Position numbers and translations under genes: made by a program. 6,063 bases of DNA from CAZKGE01 sp964541695 (lineage in GTDB: Bacteria > Bacillota > Clostridia > Christensenellales > CAG-138), in the NCBI GenBank assembly GCA_964541695.1, contig CAZIRB010000119.1, positions 1 through 6,063 of the forward strand. The letters run 5' to 3'. Numbering within the stretch: the first letter of the stretch is position 1; each line of letters starts with the position of its first letter. The notes beneath the pieces were generated by a model. It was not told where the DNA came from. It saw only the letters and a program-made list of their open reading frames with translations, and did not search any database. Shown piece after piece: positions 1 through 5,121 of this stretch.

Positions 1-708
1 GCGCTGCCGGGTATCGAGGAGATCGCCATGACGACGAACGGCCAGCACCTGCCCGGCAAAGCGAAGGTCTTGCGCGAGGCGGGGCTCGACCGGCTGAACA
101 TCAGCGTCGACTCGCTGCGCGCGGACCGCTACCGGGAGTTGACGGGCGGCGGCGAGCTCTCGCTCGTGCTCTCGGGGATCGACGAGGCGCTTCATGCCGG
201 CTTTTCGCCGCTCAAGCTCAACGCCGTGCTGATGCGCGGCCGGAACGACGACGAGGTCCCGGACTTTATCGCGCTGACCAAGGACAGGCCGATCGACGTG
301 CGCTTCATCGAGCTGATGCCGCTGGGAACGGAGGACCACACGGGCGAGCGTGTGACCGGCGGCGAAATATTGAATCTGCATCCGGAGCTTACCCCGCTGC
401 CGCCGCGGTACGCGGGCCAGCCCTCGCGCGACTACCATGTCGCGGGCTATATCGGCCGCGTGGGGCTGATCAGCCCGGTGTCGCATAAGTTCTGCAAGGA
501 CTGCAACCGCGTGCGTGTGATGAGCGACGGCATGCTGCGGCCCTGCCTCGGCGACAATGCCGAAGTGCCGCTCAAGGACGCGCTTGCAAGCGGCGACGAT
601 GACATGCTGCTTAAGCGCATCCGAAGCGCGATCTGGAACAAGCCCGAGACGCACGGCTTCGACGGCGCGTTCACCGCCGCGCGCGACATGAGCCGAATCG
701 GAGGGTAA
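1..708 (+). CDS. moaA: GTP 3',8-cyclase MoaA, C-terminal part (5' end outside window)
   Basis: MoaA is a radical SAM enzyme that, with MoaC, converts GTP to cyclic pyranopterin monophosphate, the first step of molybdopterin synthesis. The reading frame is open from base 1; the residues before the first ATG at 28 (ALPGIEEIA, then MTTNG) match the family's conserved LPGI...TTNG stretch, so that ATG is internal. Visible are 235 residues. The C-terminal 4Fe-4S cluster motif CX2CX13C is intact (codons at 493, 502 and 544), with the NRVRV arginine region that binds GTP between them. The protein ends in the diagnostic Gly-Gly tail (SRIGG). The N-terminal CX3CX2C radical SAM motif, roughly 90 residues, must lie upstream of the window. 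The gene ends in tandem TAA stops (706-711), and the MOSC gene starts 8 bases after the first stop, so the two are probably co-transcribed. Identification is very secure. Confidence 0.96.
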   Translation, partial: ALPGIEEIAMTTNGQHLPGKAKVLREAGLDRLNISVDSLRADRYRELTGGGELSLVLSGIDEALHAGFSPLKLNAVLMRGRNDDEVPDFIALTKDRPIDVRFIELMPLGTEDHTGERVTGGEILNLHPELTPLPPRYAGQPSRDYHVAGYIGRVGLISPVSHKFCKDCNRVRVMSDGMLRPCLGDNAEVPLKDALASGDDDMLLKRIRSAIWNKPETHGFDGAFTAARDMSRIGG

Positions 709-716
709 TAAAATAC

Positions 717-1154
717 ATGGCGAGCATCGTATCGATCAACACAAGCCCCCGCAAGGGGACGTTCAAGCAGCCGGCCGAGAGCGCGGAGCTGCGCGCCGAC
801 TTCGGCATCGTGGGCGACGCGCACGCCGGCAACTGGCACCGGCAGATCAGCCTGCTCGGGCGGGAAAGCATCGACAGGATGATCGCCATTGGCGCAGGCG
901 CACTCGTACCCGGTATGTTCGCGGAGAACATCACGACCGAGGGTATCGAGCTATATTCGCTGCCGGTCGGCACGAAGCTGCGGCTTGGTCCCTGCCTGAC
1001 CGAGGTCACGCAGATCGGCAAGGAGTGCCATCAGCACTGCGAGATCTACCGTAAGGTCGGCAAATGCGTCATGCCGCTCGAGGGCATATTCGTAAGAGTG
1101 CTGACGCCGGGCACGATCCATATCGGTGACGAAATCATTGTCGAAGGTCCATAA
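717..1154 (+). CDS. MOSC-domain protein (Moco-associated, small stand-alone type)
   Basis: This 145-residue protein is essentially one MOSC domain, the fold found at the C terminus of Moco sulfurases and in proteins thought to carry sulfur or bind Moco. Motifs seen are GDAHAGNWHRQ (33-43), PGMFAENITTEG (65-76), LPVGTKLRLG (82-91), and a Cys cluster IGKECHQHC (100-108) plus KCVMP (116-120). The Cys residues at 104, 108 and 117 are candidates for sulfur or metal binding. This short MOSC type is often found beside moaA, moaC or moaB genes in Clostridia. A Shine-Dalgarno GGAGGG (700-705), inside the end of moaA, lies 11 bases before the ATG, which implies coupled expression with moaA. The substrate is unknown. 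Assignment to the family is secure; the role in Moco maturation is an inference from context. Confidence 0.9.
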   Translation: MASIVSINTSPRKGTFKQPAESAELRADFGIVGDAHAGNWHRQISLLGRESIDRMIAIGAGALVPGMFAENITTEGIELYSLPVGTKLRLGPCLTEVTQIGKECHQHCEIYRKVGKCVMPLEGIFVRVLTPGTIHIGDEIIVEGP

Positions 1155-1170
1155 AAAAATCAAATAATCG

Positions 1171-1199
1171 TTGTTTTTTTAAAAGTATAATGATATACT
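1171..1199 (+). promoter_or_regulatory. Sigma-A-type promoter for the MoeA-like gene and perhaps modABC
   Basis: A -35 box TTGTTT (1171-1176) lies 17 bases before a -10 box TATACT (1194-1199), and the -10 is preceded by TG at the extended position (TGA-TATACT, 1191-1199). An A-tract at 1153-1159 could serve as an UP element. This AT-rich island stands out in a very GC-rich window. The expected start of transcription is around 1205-1207, giving a leader of about 25 bases before the ATG at 1232. A second possible -10, TATAAT at 1186-1191, is only 9 bases from the same -35 box and is less likely. Confidence 0.75.
1184..1199. promoter_or_regulatory. Inverted repeat over the -10 box, possible operator
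   Basis: AGTATA (1184-1189) and TATACT (1194-1199) are perfect inverted arms separated by ATGA. The dyad covers the -10 box, where a repressor would block the promoter. A molybdate-responsive regulator would suit the genes downstream, but the site is short and AT-rich, and part of the symmetry is explained by the -10 box itself. I cannot link it to a known operator. Confidence 0.3.
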
Positions 1200-1231
1200 C
1201 CCCTTGATAACCGTCAGGGGGAGTTTTCTTT
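1197..1231 (+). terminator. Hairpin plus T-rich tract overlapping promoter start and SD
   Basis: The arms 1197-1207 (ACTCCCCTTGA) and 1214-1224 (TCAGGGGGAGT) pair over 11 positions with one G-U pair around a six-base loop, and are followed by TTTCTTT. This looks like an intrinsic terminator for the moaA-MOSC transcript. The right arm holds the Shine-Dalgarno GGGGGAG (1217-1223) of the next gene, 8 bases before its ATG. A transcript begun at the promoter just upstream would lack most of the left arm, so the hairpin should form only in read-through RNA. Confidence 0.55.
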
Positions 1232-2251
1232 ATGAAATTGATCGAGACAAAGAACGCCGTGGGGCACGTGCTTTGCCACGATTTGACGCGCATCGTGCCG
1301 GGGCAGATGAAGGACGCACAGTTCCGCAAGGGGCATGTCGTGACCGAGGACGACATCCCGATGCTGCTCTCGATGGGCAAGGAGCACCTCTACGTCTGGG
1401 AAGTGGACGAAAATACGCTGCACGAGAACGAGGCCGCCCAGCGCCTCGCCGCGCTGTGCGAGGGCCCGCATATGCGCCGCGGCGAGATCAAGGAGGGCAA
1501 GATCGAGCTGTTTGCCGAGGAACGCGGGCTGTTTTTTGTGGACGGCGCGCGGCTCGACGAAATCAACGCGCTCGACGAGATCATGATCGCAACCAGGCGC
1601 GGCGGCTGCGCGGTCGAGCAGGGCGACAAGCTCTGCGGCACGCGCGTGATCCCGCTCATCATCGACAGGCGTAAGCTCGAGGCGGCCGAAGAAATCGCGG
1701 GGAGCGAGCCGCTTTTGTCGCTGCATCCGTTCCGCGCGATGAAGGCGGGTATCGTCACGACCGGCAGCGAGGTCTATAAGGGCCTGATCGAGGATAAATT
1801 CACGCCCGTCGTCGTCGACAAGCTCGCGTTCTACGGCATCGAGACCGTCTGCCACCGCATGACGGACGACGATATGGAGCACATCGTGTCCGCGATCCAC
1901 GACGTGCGCGCAAGCGGCGTGGACGTGGTCGTGTGCACGGGCGGCATGAGCGTCGATCCCGACGACCGCACGCCGGCGGCGATCCGCGCAAGCGGCGCGG
2001 ACATTGTGACGTACGGCGCGCCGGTGCTGCCGGGCGCGATGTTCCTGCTCGGCTACTATGATGACGGCGTGCCGGTCATGGGCCTGCCGGGCTGCGTGAT
2101 GTACGCCAAGAGGACGATTTTCGACGTCGTGCTGCCGAGGATCGCGGCGGGTATCCGCACGCAGAAATCGGACCTGTCGAGGCTTGGCAACGGCGGGCTG
2201 TGTTTAAACTGCCCGACCTGCATTTACCCGAACTGCGCGTTTGGGAAATAA
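1232..2251 (+). CDS. MoeA-like molybdopterin-binding protein with Cys-rich C-terminal tail
   Basis: This 339-residue protein has the MoCF (molybdopterin-binding) domain from about residue 170 to 305. Motifs seen are VTTGSEVYKG (175-184), VVCTGGMSVDPDDRTP (233-248), VLPGAMFLLGYY (265-276) and GLPGCVMYAKR (284-294); they parallel the TGDEL, GGxS and LPGNP motifs of MoeA. It is shorter than the roughly 400 residues of true MoeA, and no FDxSxMDGYA-type motif is visible in the first half, so it may bind molybdopterin without acting as a standard molybdate insertase. The C terminus carries CLNCPTCIYPNC (324-335), a CX2CX2CX4C array that could bind metal or Fe-S. It starts at an ATG 8 bases after GGGGGAG and has its own promoter. 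It precedes modA by 73 bases, which suggests a shared transcript. The family (molybdopterin-binding) is secure; the exact function is not, so no symbol is given. Confidence 0.85.
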   Translation: MKLIETKNAVGHVLCHDLTRIVPGQMKDAQFRKGHVVTEDDIPMLLSMGKEHLYVWEVDENTLHENEAAQRLAALCEGPHMRRGEIKEGKIELFAEERGLFFVDGARLDEINALDEIMIATRRGGCAVEQGDKLCGTRVIPLIIDRRKLEAAEEIAGSEPLLSLHPFRAMKAGIVTTGSEVYKGLIEDKFTPVVVDKLAFYGIETVCHRMTDDDMEHIVSAIHDVRASGVDVVVCTGGMSVDPDDRTPAAIRASGADIVTYGAPVLPGAMFLLGYYDDGVPVMGLPGCVMYAKRTIFDVVLPRIAAGIRTQKSDLSRLGNGGLCLNCPTCIYPNCAFGK

Positions 2252-2265
2252 CGATTCGGATAACT

Positions 2266-2300
2266 CGCGCCGCCGTAAAGCGATTTGCGGTTCCGGCGCG
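2266..2300 (+). promoter_or_regulatory. Intercistronic hairpin with GNRA tetraloop upstream of modA
   Basis: Between the MoeA-like gene and modA the RNA can fold into a 14-pair helix. The outer stem is CGCGCCG (2266-2272) with CGGCGCG (2294-2300). The inner stem is CCGTAAA (2273-2279) with TTTGCGG (2284-2290), including one G-U pair, and is capped by the loop GCGA, a GNRA tetraloop. A three-base bulge (TTC, 2291-2293) lies on one side only. No T-tract follows (TTTG, then the modA ribosome site), so it is unlikely to be a simple terminator; an mRNA processing, stability or regulatory element fits better. Confidence 0.55.
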
Positions 2301-2324
2301 TTTGAAAGGAGAACCCCCGATACC

Positions 2325-3209
2325 ATGAAAAAAACGGCCGCCCTGTTTCTCTCCCTGCTGATGGCCGCGTTCTTTGCCGCGGGCTGCGCGGCCCCCGCCC
2401 CCGCGCCCGAACCCGCGCCGACCGCCGCCCCGACCGCGGAACCCACGGCCGAGCCCACGCCCGAGCCCGCCGCCGAGCCCGTGGAGCTCGTCGTGTTCGC
2501 CGCGGCGAGCATGACCGAGGCGATGAACGAAATCGCCGAAAACTACAAGGCGGTCGCCCCGAACGTGACGATCACCTACAACTTCGACTCGTCCGGCACG
2601 CTCAAGACCCAGATTCAGGAGGGCGCGGACTGCGACATCTTCATCTCCGCCGGCCAGAAGCAGATGAACGAGCTTGACATCACGGCCGACGCCGCGGTCA
2701 ACACCGAGGGCCTCGACTTCGTGCTTCCGGGTTCGCGCTTCAACATCGTGTCCAACAAGGTCGTGCTGATCGTGCCCGAGGGCTCCGATAAGGGCATTGC
2801 GGACTTTACCGACGCGGCGACCGACAAGGTCGCGCTGATCGCGCTCGGCAACTCCGACGTGCCGGTCGGCCAGTACGCCGAGGAGATCTATACGAACCTG
2901 GGCCTCTGGGACCAGCTGAACGCGGACAAGAAGATCAGCTTCGGCACGAACGTGAAGGAAGTGCTTTCTCAGGTGCAGGCGGGCAGCGTGGACTGCGGCG
3001 TCGTGTACAGCACGGACGCCGCGACCGCGACGGGCGTCACCGTCGTGGCCTCCGCCCCGGAGGGCAGCCACAAGGCCATCACCTACCCGGCCGCGATCCT
3101 GAACATCACGAGGAACCAGGCCGCCGCCGAGGCGTTTGCGGAATATCTCAAGAGCGACGCCTGCTCGGCCGTGTTCGAGCGGATCGGCTTTACGATCCCC
3201 ACAAAGTAG
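2325..3209 (+). CDS. modA: Molybdate ABC transporter substrate-binding lipoprotein ModA
   Basis: ModA captures molybdate (and usually tungstate) outside the membrane and passes it to ModB. The start is the ATG at 2325, where a lipoprotein signal begins: MKK, a hydrophobic stretch, then the lipobox AAGC with the acylated Cys at residue 21. A Shine-Dalgarno AAAGGAG (2305-2311) lies 13 bases upstream, slightly long. An in-frame TTG at 2241 is rejected because it would bury the signal. Residues 22-53 form an Ala/Pro/Glu/Thr linker. The binding domain starts at VELVVFAAASM (53-63). Typical ligand-site regions follow: FDSSGTL (87-93), CDIFISAG (103-110), GNSDVPVGQYA (175-185) and VDCGVVYSTDA (222-232). 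The length of 294 residues fits the family with the added linker. Lipid anchoring fits a Gram-positive cell. It heads modABC, and the gap to modB holds a strong hairpin. Confidence 0.96.
   Translation: MKKTAALFLSLLMAAFFAAGCAAPAPAPEPAPTAAPTAEPTAEPTPEPAAEPVELVVFAAASMTEAMNEIAENYKAVAPNVTITYNFDSSGTLKTQIQEGADCDIFISAGQKQMNELDITADAAVNTEGLDFVLPGSRFNIVSNKVVLIVPEGSDKGIADFTDAATDKVALIALGNSDVPVGQYAEEIYTNLGLWDQLNADKKISFGTNVKEVLSQVQAGSVDCGVVYSTDAATATGVTVVASAPEGSHKAITYPAAILNITRNQAAAEAFAEYLKSDACSAVFERIGFTIPTK
2436..2483 (+). repeat. Four 12-base repeats coding the ModA linker
   Basis: The linker after the ModA lipobox is built from a 12-base period repeated four times, coding AEPT, AEPT, PEPA and AEPV (residues 38-53). 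The copies differ by a few bases. Such repeats can expand or shrink by slippage, which would change the tether length between membrane and binding domain. Confidence 0.6.
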
Positions 3210-3225
3210 CCCTGTTCCTTTCGCG

Positions 3226-3260
3226 CCGCCGGCCGCACGCGCTTTTTCTGCGGCCGGCGG
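3226..3260 (+). promoter_or_regulatory. Strong modA-modB intercistronic hairpin
   Basis: The arms CCGCCGGCCGCA (3226-3237) and TGCGGCCGGCGG (3249-3260) pair perfectly over 12 bases around an 11-base loop, 16 bases after the modA stop. The sequence after the stem (ATATTCGATG) has no T-tract, so this is not a typical intrinsic terminator. In binding-protein transporters such hairpins often protect the 3' end of the binding-protein mRNA so that more of it is made than of the permease; that role here is an inference. Partial termination is the alternative. Confidence 0.65.
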
Positions 3261-3274
3261 ATATTCGATGTTTT

Positions 3275-3289
3275 GGGGGAGAGAAATTG
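3275..3289 (+). promoter_or_regulatory. Ribosome binding site that sets the TTG start of modB
   Basis: GGGGGAGAG (3275-3283) lies just before TTG at 3287. The nearby ATG at 3268 is in another frame, and TTG at 3287 gives the N terminus MDLFPLYNSV typical of ModB. The use of TTG probably lowers permease output relative to ModA. Confidence 0.7.
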
Positions 3290-3979
3290 GACCTGTTTCC
3301 GCTGTATAATTCCGTACGGATCGCGCTGATCTCGACGGGCATCACGTTCTTTCTGGGCATTTTCTTTGCCTATTACGTGTCGCGTGCGCCGCGGCTGGTG
3401 AAGGGCGTGCTGGACTGTATCTTTACGCTGCCGCTCGTGCTGCCGCCCACCGTCGTGGGCTTTTTCCTGCTCAAGACGATCGGCCCGAAAGGCCCCGTCG
3501 GCGCGGCCGTGCTGACGCTGTTCGGCACGAAGCTGACCATGGCCTGGTATTCCGCCATCTTCGCCACGACCATCGTCGCGCTGCCGCTGATGTACCGCAC
3601 GGCGCGCGGCGCGTTCGAGTCGTTCGACGAGACGCTCGCCTATGCCGGAAAAACGCTGGGCCTATCCAACGCGTATATCTTCTGGCGCATCCGCATGGCC
3701 TCGTGCAAGCAGGGGATACTGGCCGGCACGGTGCTCGCGTTTGCGCGCAGCCTCGGCGAGTACGGCGCGACCAGCATGGTGTCCGGCTATATCCCGGGCC
3801 GCACGGCCACGGTGTCGACGACCGTGTACCAGCTCTGGCGTGAAGGCAACGACGCGCTCGCCTACCGCTGGGTGCTGATTAACCTCGCCATCTCGTTTGC
3901 GGTGCTCGTTGCGGTGAACCTCCTCGAGACAAAATACAGGGACGACAAGCGCTCCGCGGGAGGGCTGCTATGGCGCTGA
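3287..3979 (+). CDS. modB: Molybdate ABC transporter permease ModB
   Basis: ModB is the membrane channel of the molybdate importer; two copies pair with two ModC ATPases. The 230 residues are close to the family's usual length. Hydrophobic segments are seen at about 8-30, 43-63, 83-104, 143-157 and 195-213, in keeping with a five- or six-helix BPD-type permease. The cytoplasmic EAA loop that docks on ModC lies at about 112-140 (DETLAYAGKTLGLSNAYIFW region), and the family-typical ARSLGEYGATSMVSG follows at 153-167. LPLVLPPTVVGFFLL (48-62) is also a ModB hallmark. The start is TTG with a good ribosome site. The gene overlaps modC by 10 bases, so translation of the two is probably coupled. Assignment is very secure. 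Confidence 0.96.
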   Translation: MDLFPLYNSVRIALISTGITFFLGIFFAYYVSRAPRLVKGVLDCIFTLPLVLPPTVVGFFLLKTIGPKGPVGAAVLTLFGTKLTMAWYSAIFATTIVALPLMYRTARGAFESFDETLAYAGKTLGLSNAYIFWRIRMASCKQGILAGTVLAFARSLGEYGATSMVSGYIPGRTATVSTTVYQLWREGNDALAYRWVLINLAISFAVLVAVNLLETKYRDDKRSAGGLLWR

Positions 3980-4796
3980 CGGTCGAGCTTACCAAGCGCT
4001 ACGGGGACTTTACGCTGGACGTCGCGTTCTCGGCAAACGGCGGCGTGCTGAGCCTGTTCGGCGCGTCCGGCTCCGGCAAGAGCCTGACGCTGCGCTGCAT
4101 TGCCGGCGTCGTCAGGCCTGACCGCGGGCATATCGAGCTCGACGGCACGGTGCTGTTCGATTCCAGGCGCGGCATCAACCTGCCGCCGCAGCGGCGCGGC
4201 GTCGGGTATCTGTTTCAGAACTACGCGCTGTTTCCGACCATGACCGCGGCAAAGAACATCGAAACGGGCCTGATGCACGTGCGCGACCGCAAACTCCGCG
4301 CCGAACAGGCCGCGGCGCTGCTTGCCGCGTACCGCCTCACCGCGCAGGCGGGTCTGTACCCGCATCAGCTCTCCGGCGGCCAGCAGCAGCGCGTCGCCCT
4401 CGCGCGCGCGCTCGCCACGAATCCCCGCGCATTGCTGCTCGACGAGCCGTTCTCCGCGCTGGACAACCACTTGCGCTGGCAGCTCGAGCAGGAGCTNNNN
4501 NNNNNNNNNNNNNNNNNNNNNNNNNNNNNNNNNNNNNNNNNNNNNNNNNNNNNNNNNNNNNNNNNNNNNNNNNNNNNNNNNNNNNNNNNNNNNNNNGCTG
4601 CACCGTCCAGCGCGTGACCGAGGACGTCGAAACGCGCGTCGTGACGCTCCTGCCAAAGGGTGCGGGCGCGCATATGCGCAGCCGCCTGCGCATGGAGCTC
4701 CCTAAGGACGCGCCCTGTCCGTTTGTTGCGGGCGGGGAGGCTTGCGTCGTGCTGCCCGAGGATGCTATCCTGTGTTTTAGGGAGGAACGCGGGTAA
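3970..4796 (+). CDS. modC: Molybdate ABC transporter ATPase ModC (interrupted by assembly gap)
   Basis: ModC hydrolyses ATP to drive molybdate import. The N-terminal 176 residues show Walker A GASGSGKS (31-38), the Q-loop LFQNYALFP (81-89), the ABC signature LSGGQQQR (134-141), Walker B RALLLDEP (153-160) and the D-loop SALD (162-165). The start ATG lies inside the end of modB, 5 bases after GGGAGGG. Coding then runs into 100 N. After the gap, the frame beginning at 4599 codes 65 residues, CTVQRVTEDVETR to CFREERG, ending at TAA 4794-4796; these resemble the C-terminal accessory domain of clostridial ModC. That frame differs from the upstream one, so the true gap length should leave remainder 2 on division by 3. 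The switch histidine and most of the C-terminal domain are hidden; a family length near 350 residues would mean roughly 100-120 missing residues, more than the N run shows. A real frameshift cannot be excluded. Confidence 0.88.
4497..4596. other. Assembly gap of 100 N inside modC
   Basis: Exactly 100 N, the usual placeholder for a scaffold gap of unknown length. Nothing can be read inside it, and the spacing of features on either side is unreliable. Confidence 0.98.
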
Positions 4797-4831
4797 GGGC
4801 GGCGGTGGGGACGTTTTTAACGGGGGCTTTT

Positions 4832-4924
4832 GCGGGGGCGCTGCCCCTGCAACGCCGCTTTTGCGAGGGCGCTGCCCCTGCAACCCCGTTTTCGCAGGGG
4901 CGCTGCCCCTGCAACCCCGCCAAA
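4832..4924. repeat. Three tandem 31-base palindromic repeats
   Basis: Units at 4832-4862, 4863-4893 and 4894-4924 share the 18-base core GGGCGCTGCCCCTGCAAC at an exact 31-base period. Each unit is also an inverted repeat. In the third, GCAGGGGC (4894-4901) and GCCCCTGC (4905-4912) pair perfectly around GCT; in the first two, one position of the stem is imperfect. They lie in the noncoding stretch 4797-5121 between modC and mogA, in which I see no gene. Open frames across them give low-complexity peptides and are judged spurious. Confidence 0.85.
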
Positions 4925-4942
4925 GGGGGAAACCCCCTTTGG
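4920..4942. repeat. CCAAAGGGGG / CCCCCTTTGG hairpin repeat
   Basis: Perfect 10-base arms (4920-4929 and 4933-4942) around AAA, followed by AAACCC. A second copy of the same design is at 5672-5694, again after a GGGCGCTGCCC module, so this is part of a composite intergenic repeat. There is no T-tract, so termination activity is doubtful. Confidence 0.75.
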
Positions 4943-4949
4943 AAACCCA

Positions 4950-4973
4950 GGGAAGGGTGTGGGGTGGAGGGGG
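4950..4973 (+). other. Potential G-quadruplex motif
   Basis: Four G-tracts, at 4950-4952, 4955-4957, 4961-4964 and 4969-4973, are separated by 2, 3 and 4 bases. This meets the standard four-tract rule for an intramolecular G-quadruplex on the + strand DNA or in the RNA. It lies about 150 bases upstream of mogA. Confidence 0.55.
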
Positions 4974-5000
4974 AACTCATTTGGAGATTTACGCCGGGTT

Positions 5001-5021
5001 CCAAGGGCCTTCGGCCCTTGG
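5001..5021. repeat. CCAAGGGCC / GGCCCTTGG hairpin
   Basis: Perfect 9-base arms (5001-5009 and 5013-5021) around TTC. It is the second kind of palindrome in the block before mogA and resembles the CCAAAGGG type in its outer bases. Confidence 0.7.
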
Positions 5022-5026
5022 TCGGG

Positions 5027-5047
5027 TGCAGGGGTGAAACCCCTGCA
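5027..5047. repeat. TGCAGGGGT / ACCCCTGCA hairpin
   Basis: Perfect 9-base arms (5027-5035 and 5039-5047) around GAA. The CAGGGG/CCCCTG arms match those of the 31-base tandem units, and the GAA loop matches the copy at 5672-5694. It ends 74 bases before the mogA start. Confidence 0.7.
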
Positions 5048-5121
5048 AAAGAAAGGCGTTTAGGGAGTTCATTTTGCGTTCCAAAGCTGTCCCCAATTCT
5101 GTGTTCCGAGGGGGAAAGATT

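Noticed and set aside
1214..1900. Long open frames antisense or out of frame over the MoeA-like gene and others
   Set aside because: They are shadows caused by high GC and strong codon bias; none shows family motifs.
2241..2324. Upstream TTG start for modA
   Set aside because: It would add 28 charged residues before the lipoprotein signal and overlap the MoeA-like gene; the ATG at 2325 has a ribosome site and a proper signal peptide.
2252..2324. Moco riboswitch
   Set aside because: The gap is only 73 bases and holds one hairpin; the known Moco riboswitch is much longer and multi-stemmed.
4832..4924. CRISPR-like array
   Set aside because: The units are directly adjacent with no unique spacers, and no cas genes are nearby.
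5074..5100. Promoter for mogA (TTGCGT and AATTCT)
   Set aside because: Spacing is 15 bases and both boxes match poorly. mogA may be transcribed from upstream or from a promoter I cannot see.
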